Shown piece after piece: positions 37,434 through 47,656 of a stretch of 64,000 nt of DNA; positions within the stretch are counted from its first letter, which is position 1, and each line of letters opens with the position of its first letter. Both the position numbers and the translations under genes were made by a program. The stretch comes from Bacillota bacterium. GTDB lineage: Bacteria; Bacillota; Clostridia; TANB77; CAG-465. The stretch spans positions 1-64,000 of the forward strand of contig JAEWPS010000012.1 of NCBI GenBank assembly GCA_023460515.1, written 5' to 3'. The notes under the pieces were generated by a model. That model ran no database searches. It saw nothing but the letters and a program-made list of their open reading frames with translations, and was not told where the DNA came from.

Positions 37434-38183
37434 ATGAATAAGAATAAAATTGACAATGATGTAGTTATAAACGTAGATAGTGTAACTAAAGAATTTACAT
37501 ATTATGAAGACAAAGCATACTTTTTGAAAGAAAGATTAATTAACTTGAAAAGAAATAAAAAAAGAAAGCATGTCGTATTAAAAGATATTACATTTGATAT
37601 AAAAAAAGGTGAAACAGTTGCTCTTATAGGCGTAAATGGTTCGGGTAAATCTACATTATTAAAATTATTATCTAAAATAATATATCCGGAAAAAGGAGCA
37701 ATAAACATAAGTGGTAAGGTTTCGAGTTTGTTGGAACTTGGTGCTGGTTTTAATACCGACTTCACAGGAAGAGAAAATATATATTTTAATGCATCAATAT
37801 ATGGATTAGGAAAGAAAGATGTAGATAAAGTTATAGATAAAATAATAGAATTTTCAGAATTAGGTGAATTTATTGATTCACCTGTTAGAACATATTCTTC
37901 TGGTATGTATATGAGATTAGCCTTTTCAATAGCAATTAATGTAGAAGCAGATATATTACTAATAGACGAAATATTGGCTGTTGGGGATTCACATTTTCAA
38001 ACTAAATGTTTAGCTAAAATGAAAGAACTCAAAGATAAAAACGTTACAATGGTTTTTGTATCACATAGCATGCCTGCAGTTAAAGAATTTTGCTCAAGAG
38101 CTATTTGGTTATATAATGGTGAAATTAAGTTAGATGGAGATACTGAAACTGTAGCAACTGAATATTTAAAGGTGCAAGGTTAA
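37434..38183 (+). CDS. Polysaccharide export ABC transporter ATPase (Wzt/TagH-like)
   Basis: A 249-residue ATPase with Walker A GVNGSGKST (66-74), signature YSSGMYMRLAF, Walker B ILLIDEILAVGD and switch His in VSHS. It stops right after the nucleotide-binding domain, so it lacks the C-terminal carbohydrate-recognition domain of longer Wzt proteins. With the Wzm-type permease it forms the export machine of the locus. Confidence 0.93.
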   Translation: MNKNKIDNDVVINVDSVTKEFTYYEDKAYFLKERLINLKRNKKRKHVVLKDITFDIKKGETVALIGVNGSGKSTLLKLLSKIIYPEKGAINISGKVSSLLELGAGFNTDFTGRENIYFNASIYGLGKKDVDKVIDKIIEFSELGEFIDSPVRTYSSGMYMRLAFSIAINVEADILLIDEILAVGDSHFQTKCLAKMKELKDKNVTMVFVSHSMPAVKEFCSRAIWLYNGEIKLDGDTETVATEYLKVQG

Positions 38184-38212
38184 TTATTATTAAATCTAAT
38201 AAGGAGGAATAA

Positions 38213-40018
38213 ATGAACAAAATAATACATTACTGTTGGTTTGGACCAAAACCATTACCCTCACTTGCTAAAAAGTGCATAAAAAGTTGGAAAAAGTTCT
38301 TACCAGATTTTGAAATAAAAGTTTGGAATGAAAATAATTCTGACTTAAATGAATGTGAATTTGTAAAGCAAGCTTATGAAGCTGGTAAATGGTCATTTGT
38401 TAGCGATTATGTTAGAACTAAGGCATTATATGAACATGGTGGAATATACTTTGATACAGATATGGAAGTAACAAAAAGCATTGATTATCTATTAGAGAAT
38501 GATTTATTTATTGGTAGAGAAGATAGTGGTTTTATTGCTGCGGGAGTTATTTGGGTAAAAAACAAAGAAGATAAATATATAAAAGATATCTTAGATTTTT
38601 ATAGAACAAGAGAAAATTTCGATATAAATGACTTATTTAAAATAGCTATTCCAAAAGTTATAACAGAATGTTGGAATAAGTATAAAGTAGAAAAAAAAGA
38701 GAATTATGATCTTATAGATGATAGTATATATGTATATAACAAAGATTTCTTTTATCCTATAAATTACGATTATTCAATAAAGGATTTCACGGAAAATACA
38801 TGTATGATACATTACTATAAGGCGGATTGGGTATCAAATAGTGAAAAAATAACTATATTTATATATAGAAATTTTGGCAAATTACTTGGGACAATAATTT
38901 TAAAATTATTTTCACTCCCTAAAAGATTAGTTAATAAAATCTACAAAAAATCTAAAAAAATCACAGGTGGATTAATATATAAAATAAAAAAAATAAAGTT
39001 TGTATTTATAGATAAAAACAGGAGATTACAAATAATTAAAGAAAATCTAAATAAATTAGTAAATAGAAATTATGTTGTTATACATAATCCTGATTGGTTA
39101 GGCATATCTAATTCTACAAATGATTTGTTTGAAAGTTGTTTGCCAATACAGGATGTTTTTACTTCTAGTGAAGCATATAAAATTTCTCAAATACTATATA
39201 AAGCAGATATTAAAACTATAATGTTTTCTGGACTTGCAAAAGGGTATGTGAAAATAATAGAGAATTTGAAAAAAAATAACAAAGAGATAAAGATAAAGGT
39301 GCTATGGCATGGTTCAAATGCCCTATTAGTTGAAAATACAGATTTTAATGAGTTTACAAAATTATTAGATTTATACGATAATAAGCACGTTGATGAAATT
39401 GTATTTTTTAAAAAAAGTATGTATGAGTTTTTTAAGAGAAAAAAATATAATGTATCTTTTTTAACAAACAGTGTAAATATTGACATTAGCGAAATTAAAG
39501 TGAATAAAAAAAGTGAAAATAGATTACAATTTGGTTTATATTCATCTTTAGATAGATGGGTTAAAAATACATACAATCAAATAAGCGCAGCGAGCTTATT
39601 TGAAAATGCTAAAATTGATATAACACCTATGAGTAATAAAGCAGAAATACTAGCAAAAAAATTAGGATTGGACACTAGTTTATCTGTTAAAAATAATGTA
39701 CCAAGAGATGTGCTATTAACTAAAATGGGAGCTAATGATTTAAACTTATATGTTACTTTTACAGAATGTTCTCCTATGATACCATTAGAAAGTTTAGAAT
39801 TAGGAATTCCATGTATAACTGGTGATAATCATCATTATTTTGAGAACACTGAACTTGAAAAATATCTAGTAGTAAGTAAAGAAGATAATATAATAGAGAT
39901 ATATAATAAGATGAAATTGTGTCTAGAAAATAAAGATAAGATTATAGAATTGTATAAAAAATGGAAGAAAGACAATGAAAATAAGTCAAAAGAATATATT
40001 AATAAGATAATAAATTAA
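38213..40018 (+). CDS. Two-domain glycosyltransferase: GT32-like plus GT4-like region
   Basis: A 601-residue protein. Residues 1-220 match capsular GT32-type enzymes (KIIHYCWFG, KWSFVSDYVRTKALYEHGGIYFDTDMEV, the last holding the DxD). A basic linker (about 225-280) follows. Residues about 285-600 resemble a GT-B fold (CSPMIPLESLELGIPCITGDNHH). Two transfer activities in one chain are inferred; sugars unknown. AAGGAGGAAT ribosome binding site. Confidence 0.8.
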   Translation: MNKIIHYCWFGPKPLPSLAKKCIKSWKKFLPDFEIKVWNENNSDLNECEFVKQAYEAGKWSFVSDYVRTKALYEHGGIYFDTDMEVTKSIDYLLENDLFIGREDSGFIAAGVIWVKNKEDKYIKDILDFYRTRENFDINDLFKIAIPKVITECWNKYKVEKKENYDLIDDSIYVYNKDFFYPINYDYSIKDFTENTCMIHYYKADWVSNSEKITIFIYRNFGKLLGTIILKLFSLPKRLVNKIYKKSKKITGGLIYKIKKIKFVFIDKNRRLQIIKENLNKLVNRNYVVIHNPDWLGISNSTNDLFESCLPIQDVFTSSEAYKISQILYKADIKTIMFSGLAKGYVKIIENLKKNNKEIKIKVLWHGSNALLVENTDFNEFTKLLDLYDNKHVDEIVFFKKSMYEFFKRKKYNVSFLTNSVNIDISEIKVNKKSENRLQFGLYSSLDRWVKNTYNQISAASLFENAKIDITPMSNKAEILAKKLGLDTSLSVKNNVPRDVLLTKMGANDLNLYVTFTECSPMIPLESLELGIPCITGDNHHYFENTELEKYLVVSKEDNIIEIYNKMKLCLENKDKIIELYKKWKKDNENKSKEYINKIIN

Positions 40019-40030
40019 AGGAGATAGTAT

Positions 40031-40237
40031 ATGGATGAAATAAGTAAATTAAAAGATGAGATAAGGCAATTGAAAATATTAAATGATATATACACTGTTG
40101 AAAATGAGAGATTGAAATATGAGTATAGAATTCTATATGACAAAAAAGATAAAAAATCTATTTTATACAAAATTGGAAAAAAAGTATATAACTTTTTGAG
40201 AAGAATAAAGAAAAAGTTTTATCATAAAGAAGGATGA
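40031..40237 (+). CDS. Small basic coiled-coil protein
   Basis: A 68-residue protein: an N-terminal coiled coil (KLKDEIRQLKILNDIYTVENERLKYEY region) and a very basic C-terminus (RRIKKKFYHK). No family recognised. AAAGGAGAT before the ATG and tight spacing (12 and 4 bases) to two large glycosyltransferase genes support it being a real gene. Such helix plus basic tail units also occur as appendages of glycosyltransferases, so it may be a detached partner domain. Confidence 0.6.
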   Translation: MDEISKLKDEIRQLKILNDIYTVENERLKYEYRILYDKKDKKSILYKIGKKVYNFLRRIKKKFYHKEG

Positions 40238-40241
40238 TTTT

Positions 40242-42242
40242 ATGGATAAGAAATTGAGTTTAGTAAATGGTATAGATAAAGTAATATATGGTACATCAGA
40301 TTTACATATGTTATTATCTAATAATGATAATATAGGATATAATGCCGAGAATTTAACAATAGTTGTACTATCATGTAATAGGGTAGACGCTACTATTACA
40401 ATGCTGAAAACATTGGAAGAAATATGTATTAGTTTCAAAGGCAAAATATTAATTGCTGATAATGGATCTACTAAAGAAACTATTGATCGATTAGAAGACA
40501 CAATTAAACAAATACCTTTAGATTGCAAGTTGATAAAATTTGGAGAAAATTTAGGAGTAGCTAATGGTAGAAATAAAGCTGTAGAGAATGTAGATACAGA
40601 TTGGATTATGTTTTTAGATAATGATATATATTTTACAAAAGATATTTTTCCAAGTATAAGAAAATCAATTGCTAAATTTGGATGTAAATTTTTAAATCTT
40701 GGATTAATTTCTTCTGATAAAAAAACGTTGTTTTCGTTTGGGGGCCACATATATTTAACTCCTTTAAACGATGGGATACACATAGGGTGCGGTTCAACCT
40801 ATAATCAAGAAAACATAGAAAATATAAATATTAAAGAAGAATCACTTGCAACTTTTTTGTTTGGTGGTTGTTCTGTTTTAGCCAAATCTGCATTTTTAAA
40901 ATGTGGTGGATTTGATAAAAATATGTTTGTAGGATTTGAGGATATAGATTTTTCTATTAAGATATTTAATGAGGGCTATAAGATAGGATGTTGTAGTGAA
41001 TTAGGTTTGGTTCATGATCATGTAAAATCAAAAAATGAAGATGATATAGAATATGAAAAGCAACGTTTCTCTAATAAAAGACTATATGAGTCAGCTAAAT
41101 ATTTTGAAAGTAAATATAATTTTAAGGTATGGAGTGCAGAGACTGAAAAATGGTTAAGAGAAAGAGAACAAGAATTAGGAATACTAAGTGTAGATAAAAA
41201 AGAGATAATTGTTAAGAAGAAAAAAATAGCATTAGTAGTCGATGTAAAAAATTGGGCATTTGATAATATTGCAAAAAATATAGTGAAAAATTTAAGTGAT
41301 AGATTTGATTTTAAAATTGTTTACATGAGTGAAATTAAAGATAATATAATTCATTTATTCTATGCATGTATGGATTGTGATTTAATACACTTTTTCTGGA
41401 GAGGACATATTAATTTTATAAATGCTAAATTTGCAAAATATTATCTTAATTATTATAGTCAGGGTTATGATAAATTTAAGAATGAAATACTAGATAATCT
41501 ATACATTACTACATCAGTATATGATCATAAATATTTAGATAATGAGTTTGATGTTACAGAAAACATAATGAATTTTGTAAAAAATTATACAGTATCATCT
41601 AATAAACTATTTGAAATTTATAGTAATCTTAATATTAAAAAACCATATGTAGAAATAACAGATGGTGTAGATTTAGGTGTTTTTTATCCAATTAATATAG
41701 ACCGATTTAGTAATATAAAAAATAGAAAGATCAATATTGGATGGGTTGGTAATAGTAATTGGGGAAATAATCAACTAGATCATAAGGGTGTTAATACTAT
41801 TTTAAAACCTGCAGTTGAACAACTAAAAAAAGAGGGATATAATATAGATATTAATTTTGTGGATAAACAAAATACACATATACCAATTAATAAAATGGTT
41901 AATTACTATGAAGAAATAGATGTTTATGTTTGTATATCTATAAATGAAGGAACTCCAAATCCAGTTTTAGAAGCTATGGCTTGTGGTGTACCTATAATAT
42001 CAACTGATGTTGGAATAGTAAAGGAAGTTTTAGGAAAACAACAACAGAAATATATTATGTCTGAAAGAAGTGTAGAATGTTTAAAAGACAAAATTAAATT
42101 ATTTATACAAAATATAGACGAAATTGAATCCTTAAGAAATGAGAATTTAGAAAATATAAAGAACTGGACATGGAAGATTAAATGTGAACAGTTTGGAGAT
42201 TTTTTTGAAGATAATATTAAATTGAAAGAGAAATTAATATAG
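40242..42242 (+). CDS. Two-domain glycosyltransferase: GT2 plus GT4
   Basis: A 666-residue protein. Residues about 35-300 are GT2 (IVVLSCNRVDATITMLKTLE; MFLDNDIYF as DxD; GGCSVLAKSAF...GFEDIDFS). Residues about 325-655 are GT4-like (GWVGNSNWG; ISINEGTPNPVLEAMACGVPIISTDVG, with the E-x7-E donor motif). It probably adds two sugars to the growing surface glycan. No membrane helix. Confidence 0.88.
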   Translation: MDKKLSLVNGIDKVIYGTSDLHMLLSNNDNIGYNAENLTIVVLSCNRVDATITMLKTLEEICISFKGKILIADNGSTKETIDRLEDTIKQIPLDCKLIKFGENLGVANGRNKAVENVDTDWIMFLDNDIYFTKDIFPSIRKSIAKFGCKFLNLGLISSDKKTLFSFGGHIYLTPLNDGIHIGCGSTYNQENIENINIKEESLATFLFGGCSVLAKSAFLKCGGFDKNMFVGFEDIDFSIKIFNEGYKIGCCSELGLVHDHVKSKNEDDIEYEKQRFSNKRLYESAKYFESKYNFKVWSAETEKWLREREQELGILSVDKKEIIVKKKKIALVVDVKNWAFDNIAKNIVKNLSDRFDFKIVYMSEIKDNIIHLFYACMDCDLIHFFWRGHINFINAKFAKYYLNYYSQGYDKFKNEILDNLYITTSVYDHKYLDNEFDVTENIMNFVKNYTVSSNKLFEIYSNLNIKKPYVEITDGVDLGVFYPINIDRFSNIKNRKINIGWVGNSNWGNNQLDHKGVNTILKPAVEQLKKEGYNIDINFVDKQNTHIPINKMVNYYEEIDVYVCISINEGTPNPVLEAMACGVPIISTDVGIVKEVLGKQQQKYIMSERSVECLKDKIKLFIQNIDEIESLRNENLENIKNWTWKIKCEQFGDFFEDNIKLKEKLI

Positions 42243-42261
42243 ATAAGGAGAAGAAATTAGA

Positions 42262-44571
42262 ATGGTATTGAAAAACAAAATAACTATAGTTGTTATACTA
42301 ATATTAATGTTTATATTCTATATATCATTTCCACTTATGGTTATGCCAGATTCTACTGAATATTATGGATATTTAAAGATATTCAATGGAGAGGAAAGCA
42401 TATCTAATTGGGATGTTGTAAGAGGGCCAAGCTTTCCTACTATTTTATACGTTATTACTTTAATATTTGGTAGTTCACAACTTGGAATATTATTAGGAAC
42501 ATTTATATTTTACTTAATAACAGTAATATTTGGATATTTTATATTAAAAAAGATACATATAGAAAACGTTATAGTAAAAAAAATGGTAAATATTATATAT
42601 ATTTTTTCTGTTGTTTTTAATCCAATACTCATAGGTTATATGCATGGATTGCTAACAGAGTTTGTTGCTATTCCAAGTATGTTAATTGCGTCATTAGCCG
42701 CTTTTACATGGATAAATACTAGTAAAAAAATTAATAGGTTATTTCTATCTGTTTTTCTTATATTAGGGACAGTATTTATGTGGTTTGTAAAACAACCATA
42801 CGTTTTTCTGTTTTTAGGACCAATAATAGTTTCTAGTATTATATCTATATTTGAAAATAAAAAATTTAGAAATATAATTTATAGGTTAAGTATATGCTTA
42901 TTATGTATGATTAGCATACTATTTTCTAATATACTATGGAACAGTTTCTTAATAAAGAATGGCGTTAATATAAATACAGGTAGGGATACTGGTAGTTTTA
43001 TTAAGATGGCTATTATAAATGGAAACACTTCTTTTTCTATTGATTTTTACAAAAATCATTATGATTTAGATTATATTCTAAACAGTGATTTAATAAACCA
43101 ACAGGACAAGCAGGAGATATTAAAAATACATAATAATCAAAGTGAATATAAAAGCTATAAACTTATAAATGTATTCAATGATTTTAAAAGTAGAGAAGAA
43201 ACAAATATTAAAGAAAAAATGATAATGTATTCAGATAGTAAGGAATATACAACATCTGATGCATTAAAATTATATTTAAAATTAATTGCTAAATATCCTT
43301 TTAAAACAGTAAATTCCTATTTCATGAATTATCTTTCTATATCCGATGTTGTAACAAGTATGAGACACAAAGAGGCTAATGAATATTACCCAAGTCTAAC
43401 AGAAGAACTATATTTTGAAAATTTAACAATTGGTTATAGTATATTTAGAGAAGAAGATAACATGATGTGGTTAGAAGAAAATAATTATCTATATGATAAT
43501 GTTAAAAATCTCAAAACAGATAATGACTCAATGGTTATTGTACGAAAAATATATAATAAACTGTTCGTTCCTTATAATTTAGTATATGTTATTACAATGT
43601 TACTTTTACCGGTTTTATCTATATTAATAATTAGAAAGAGAATAAAGGTAAAGATAGATAAGTATAAAAAAATATATAATTTGGGAATTATATTGTTATT
43701 ATCTTCTTTAATACATGTTTTATTTCATGTGTTCACAGGAGCTATAATAGATAGATACGCATTTGTAATTTTACCTGCCGCTATTTTAGGAATATTAATA
43801 TATATCTTTGAACCAACATGTAATAAGGAGGGTAAGAAAATGAATAAGGAATTTAACGATGGTAATAAAGTATTATTTGTAATACCTGCATATAACGAAT
43901 CTGAGAACATTGAAAAAGTTATAAAAGAAATAAAAGAAGACGTAAGTTATGCAGATATTCTAATTGTTAATGATTGTTCAAAAGATAATACAAAAGAAAT
44001 AGTAGAAAATTTAGGAATTAAATGTATTACAATGCCCTTTAATGTAAGATACGCTATGGCGGTTCAAACAGGTATAAAATATGCATTTCAAAATGATTAT
44101 GATTATGTTATTCAATTTGATGCAGATGGACAACATATTGCTAAAGAGGCAGAAAAATTATTAAATAAAATGAAAGATGCAAATTGTGATATAGTAATAG
44201 GCTCTAGATTTTTAGAAAAAACAAATTATCCACATTCTTTCTTTAGAATGATTGGAACAAAAATATTTACATTTTTAATTAAAGCATTCTGTAACAAGAA
44301 AATAACAGATCCAACTTCAGGATTTCAATGTTTAAATAAAAGGGTTATAAAAAGATATGCTAGTAATTATCCAGAATTTCCAGATGCTAATTTAATCATG
44401 GAAATGCTTTATGAAGGATATGAAGTAGAAGAAATAACATCTAATATGAGAATAAGAGAAAATGGGGAAAGTATGCATGGTGGTATCATTAAACCTATAA
44501 AATATATGATACTTATACTTTATACTATTATAATAATATTAATTAGAAATATATTTAGAAAGAGGAGATAG
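42262..44571 (+). CDS. GT-C-like membrane protein fused to a GT2 polyprenyl-phosphate glycosyltransferase
   Basis: A 769-residue protein. Residues 1-520 are a multi-helix membrane region with a loop-1 acidic motif (VMPDSTEYYGYL) and a long external domain. Residues about 530-769 are a complete DPM1-like GT2 (VIPAYNESENI, IVNDCSKDNT, FDADGQH, TDPTSGFQ) with a terminal helix. An excellent internal ribosome binding site AAGGAGGG (43825-43832) and ATG 43840 mark the domain border, so the GT2 may also be made alone. Confidence 0.82.
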   Translation: MVLKNKITIVVILILMFIFYISFPLMVMPDSTEYYGYLKIFNGEESISNWDVVRGPSFPTILYVITLIFGSSQLGILLGTFIFYLITVIFGYFILKKIHIENVIVKKMVNIIYIFSVVFNPILIGYMHGLLTEFVAIPSMLIASLAAFTWINTSKKINRLFLSVFLILGTVFMWFVKQPYVFLFLGPIIVSSIISIFENKKFRNIIYRLSICLLCMISILFSNILWNSFLIKNGVNINTGRDTGSFIKMAIINGNTSFSIDFYKNHYDLDYILNSDLINQQDKQEILKIHNNQSEYKSYKLINVFNDFKSREETNIKEKMIMYSDSKEYTTSDALKLYLKLIAKYPFKTVNSYFMNYLSISDVVTSMRHKEANEYYPSLTEELYFENLTIGYSIFREEDNMMWLEENNYLYDNVKNLKTDNDSMVIVRKIYNKLFVPYNLVYVITMLLLPVLSILIIRKRIKVKIDKYKKIYNLGIILLLSSLIHVLFHVFTGAIIDRYAFVILPAAILGILIYIFEPTCNKEGKKMNKEFNDGNKVLFVIPAYNESENIEKVIKEIKEDVSYADILIVNDCSKDNTKEIVENLGIKCITMPFNVRYAMAVQTGIKYAFQNDYDYVIQFDADGQHIAKEAEKLLNKMKDANCDIVIGSRFLEKTNYPHSFFRMIGTKIFTFLIKAFCNKKITDPTSGFQCLNKRVIKRYASNYPEFPDANLIMEMLYEGYEVEEITSNMRIRENGESMHGGIIKPIKYMILILYTIIIILIRNIFRKRR
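43825..43842 (+). promoter_or_regulatory. Internal ribosome binding site and ATG at the domain junction
   Basis: AAGGAGGG, seven bases, ATG in frame with the long reading. A TAATAA in another frame immediately precedes it (43821-43826). This looks like the intergenic region of two formerly separate genes. Confidence 0.5.
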
Positions 44572-44573
44572 TT

Positions 44574-44921
44574 ATGAGTGTAAATTTATTCTTTGCTATA
44601 GTAGGTATTTTATTAGCTATATATATTATAGATAGCGTTAAGAAAAATAATTTTGATATAGGTGAGAGTATATTATGGATATTGGGTACTTTAGTTATAA
44701 TAGTTATTGCAATATTTCCAAATATCATATCATACATATCAAATTTAGTTGGTATAGAGTATGCACCATCATTATTTTTCTTACTTTGTTTAATTTTTGT
44801 AATCTTAATCAATTTTAGAAATTCTAAAAAGTTGTTAAAACAACAAGAAAAAATAATTATGCTTGCACAAGAGGTTGCTATTTTAAAAGATAAATGTAAA
44901 GGGGATAATGAAAATATATGA
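44574..44921 (+). CDS. DUF2304 membrane protein
   Basis: A 115-residue protein with three membrane helices and a C-terminal coiled coil (KKLLKQQEKIIMLAQEVAILKDK), the DUF2304 pattern, commonly encoded beside polyprenyl-phosphate glycosyltransferases as here. Function unknown; a helper of lipid-linked sugar synthesis is inferred. Its stop overlaps the start of glf (ATGA). Confidence 0.85.
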   Translation: MSVNLFFAIVGILLAIYIIDSVKKNNFDIGESILWILGTLVIIVIAIFPNIISYISNLVGIEYAPSLFFLLCLIFVILINFRNSKKLLKQQEKIIMLAQEVAILKDKCKGDNENI

Positions 44922-46081
44922 ATGAATTTGATTATATAATCGTAGGTGCTGGCTTTGCTGGTTCTGTAGTAGCTAGAATGATGGCAGATAATAATAAAAA
45001 AGTTTTAGTTATAGATAAAAGAGGACATATAGCCGGCAATATGTATGAATGCTTTGATGAAAACAATGTAAGAATACATTTATTTGGACCACACATATTT
45101 CATGCCAATAATATTGAAGTATTTGAATTTTTAAAAAAATATTCAGATTTCTATATGTATGAGCATAAAGTTGTTGGTAGAATTGAAGGTAAAGTTGTTC
45201 CAATTCCATTTAATTTTAAATCTTTAGATATGTTATTTGAACCCGAAAAAGCTGAAGAAATAAAAAGTAAATTAAAAGAAAACTTTAAGCAAGAAAAAGT
45301 TTCAATTTTAGATTTAATTAACCATAATGATGAAATAATTAAGGAATTTGGTAATTATGTGTATAAAAATGTGTTTGAAAATTATACTGCTAAACAATGG
45401 GAAATAAGTGTTAAAGACATAGATAAATCAGTAATTAACCGTGTACCTGTTGTTTTAGGATATGATGACAGATATTTTAATGATAAAATACAATATATGC
45501 CAACTGAAGGATATACAAAATTATTTGAAAATTTATTAAATAATGATAATATAACTGTTAAATTAAATACAAATGCAAAAGATGTTTTAAAATTAGATAA
45601 TGATAAAATACTTGTTGAAAATATTGAATTTAATGGTAAGGTTATATTTACAGGAGCAATAGATGAATTTTTGGATTACAAATATGGACAACTTCCGTAT
45701 CGTTCTTTAAATTTAGTGTTTGAAAGTTATGATATGGATGATTTCCAAGGACATTCTGTAGTAAATTATCCTAATGAAGAAAAGTTTACTAGAATAACAG
45801 AATTTAAACATTTAACAAATCAAAAGTTAGAAGGAAAAACAACTATTCTGAAAGAGTATCCTGCAAAATATGATCCTAGTAATGAAAAATTTAAAGATCA
45901 ATTTTATCCAATATTAGATGAAAAAAACTATGAGTTATATAACAAATACAAATTAGAGGTAGAAAAATATAAAAATATATATTTATGTGGAAGATTAGCT
46001 GAATATAAATATTATAATATGGATTTAGTAATAGAAAAAGCATTAGAACTATCAAATACATTAATCAAGGAGGAAGTTTAA
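44918..46081 (+). CDS. glf: UDP-galactopyranose mutase
   Basis: A 387-residue flavoenzyme converting UDP-galactopyranose to UDP-galactofuranose. FAD-binding GAGFAGSVVARMMA, RGHIAGN, GPHIFHANN, YTAKQWEI and the C-terminal CGRLAEYKYYNMD match Glf. Its presence predicts galactofuranose in the exported glycan, with UDP-Gal supplied by the galE gene downstream of the locus. Confidence 0.95.
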   Translation: MNEFDYIIVGAGFAGSVVARMMADNNKKVLVIDKRGHIAGNMYECFDENNVRIHLFGPHIFHANNIEVFEFLKKYSDFYMYEHKVVGRIEGKVVPIPFNFKSLDMLFEPEKAEEIKSKLKENFKQEKVSILDLINHNDEIIKEFGNYVYKNVFENYTAKQWEISVKDIDKSVINRVPVVLGYDDRYFNDKIQYMPTEGYTKLFENLLNNDNITVKLNTNAKDVLKLDNDKILVENIEFNGKVIFTGAIDEFLDYKYGQLPYRSLNLVFESYDMDDFQGHSVVNYPNEEKFTRITEFKHLTNQKLEGKTTILKEYPAKYDPSNEKFKDQFYPILDEKNYELYNKYKLEVEKYKNIYLCGRLAEYKYYNMDLVIEKALELSNTLIKEEV

Positions 46082-47127
46082 TGAAAAATAGAATAAAATT
46101 AAGTATAATTGTTCCAGTGTATAATGTAGAAAAATATTTACATAGATGCATGGAGAGTTTAGTTAATCAAACATTACAAGACATAGAAATAATATGTATT
46201 AATGATGGATCTAAAGATGGATGCTTAGATATATTAAAAGAGTATAAAGCAAAATATGAAGATAAAATTGTTATACTAGATAAACAAAATGAAGGAGTAT
46301 GGAAAGGTAGATTTGATGGTATTAGGCTTGCTAATGGTGAATTTATAACTTTTACTGACTCTGATGATTATGTTGCGTTAGATTACGCAGAAAAATTATA
46401 TAATGCAGCAAAAACTTCAAATGCAGATGTATCTATTTGTGGATTTTATAGAGTTGATACAGATACTCAGCATATCTTCTCTAAAGAAATGACTAAACAT
46501 GCTGGTAAAATAATAGATATGGATGTAAATCCAGAAGATATACTATCTATCAATGGAGCTTTATGGAATAAAATATATAAAGCTGAAATATTAAAAAATA
46601 TGGATAATTTACCTAACCCACCTAGAATATTAGATGATATGATGTTCTTATTATTAGTATTCTTGAGAGTTAAGAGAATGATATTCATATCAGATCCATT
46701 ATACTATTATATGGTTAGACAAAACTCTATTATGATGACAATAAAAAAGGAACAAATTACATCTACACAAAACGCTATGCTTGATGTTAAAAAAATATAT
46801 AACAGTAGCAAAAAAGGTAAAAGGTTACTACCTGTATTAGATGCTATGGCCTTTTTGCATTTTGCATTATCATTAATGTTCAGAGTTTCATATGATAAAA
46901 ACTCTAATTTTAGTGAAGAACTTAAGTCTAACGAAAAATATCTTGATTTAAACTTTCCAACTTGGAGAAAATCTAAATATTTGAAAGTATCATATATGTT
47001 AAGACATAAATGTGCTAATATTAAAGTTGGTATTATGAAAAACGTATACTCATTAGGATTATATAAATTTTTCTTGAAATTATATAGTTTTATGATAGAT
47101 AAACTTAAAGTTGATATAAAATGGTAA
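46081..47127 (+). CDS. Family 2 glycosyltransferase (EpsJ/WbbL-like)
   Basis: A 348-residue soluble GT2: SIIVPVYNVEKYLHRCMESL, INDGSKDGC, TDSDDYVALDYAE (DxD) and the LWNKIYKAEIL segment of capsule GT2 enzymes. The start overlaps the glf stop by one base (TAATG), indicating translational coupling. Sugar specificity unknown. Confidence 0.9.
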   Translation: MKNRIKLSIIVPVYNVEKYLHRCMESLVNQTLQDIEIICINDGSKDGCLDILKEYKAKYEDKIVILDKQNEGVWKGRFDGIRLANGEFITFTDSDDYVALDYAEKLYNAAKTSNADVSICGFYRVDTDTQHIFSKEMTKHAGKIIDMDVNPEDILSINGALWNKIYKAEILKNMDNLPNPPRILDDMMFLLLVFLRVKRMIFISDPLYYYMVRQNSIMMTIKKEQITSTQNAMLDVKKIYNSSKKGKRLLPVLDAMAFLHFALSLMFRVSYDKNSNFSEELKSNEKYLDLNFPTWRKSKYLKVSYMLRHKCANIKVGIMKNVYSLGLYKFFLKLYSFMIDKLKVDIKW

Positions 47128-47176
47128 AAATTATAAGAAAGTGGTGATAACGATGAATAAGGAAAGGGGAAAAAAT

Positions 47177-47606
47177 ATGAAATATATATTAGTAGTAATT
47201 TATTTAGTGCTTACTATAAGTGGTTTAATATTTATGAAACTACGGAGGAAATACAGGTACAATATCTGTTAAAGAAGGTAATATAAATATGGCAATGAAT
47301 TTAGTTAGTGGACTTGGATTTGTTTGTTATATATGTAGCTTTTTATTATTCACAAAAATTGTTATCATGTTTGATTTAAGTTATATACTTCCGATATGTA
47401 CAGGAGTATCACAAGTTTTGATATTGATAGCTTCATACTACGTATTCAATGAAAAGATATCTTTATATGGAATAGTAGGTGCTTCACTTATAATTATAGG
47501 TTTAGTTATTATGAATATAAAAATAGATAATAAAGATACGCTTAATGGCTCAAATAATAGTGCTAAAACTATACATGAAATAAATACTTACGTTGAAAAA
47601 TCATAA
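47177..47606 (+). CDS. SMR/EamA-type small membrane protein, needing a +1 shift at an in-frame CGG
   Basis: A four-helix SMR-like protein (142 aa when read through) of the kind found in polysaccharide loci. N-terminal MKYILVVIYLVLTISGLIFMKL reads to 47242; then zero-frame CGG and a stop at 47272. Skipping the C at 47243 gives LGGNTGTISVKEGNI and continues into LGFVCYICSFLLFTKIV...PICTGVSQVLILIASYYVF. GGAAAGGGG precedes ATG 47177; an in-frame ATG at 47153 is possible. Role may be lipid-sugar flipping or small-molecule export. Confidence 0.8.
47240..47245 (+). other. Candidate +1 recoding site CTA-CGG-A in the SMR-type gene
   Basis: Leu codon CTA then zero-frame CGG; the conserved GG of the K-L-G-G motif requires skipping C 47243. 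Zero frame stops after eight more codons. Confidence 0.5.
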
Positions 47607-47656
47607 ATTATTAAATTATATTAAGTAGAAGATAAAATAATATATAGGGGGTTAAT

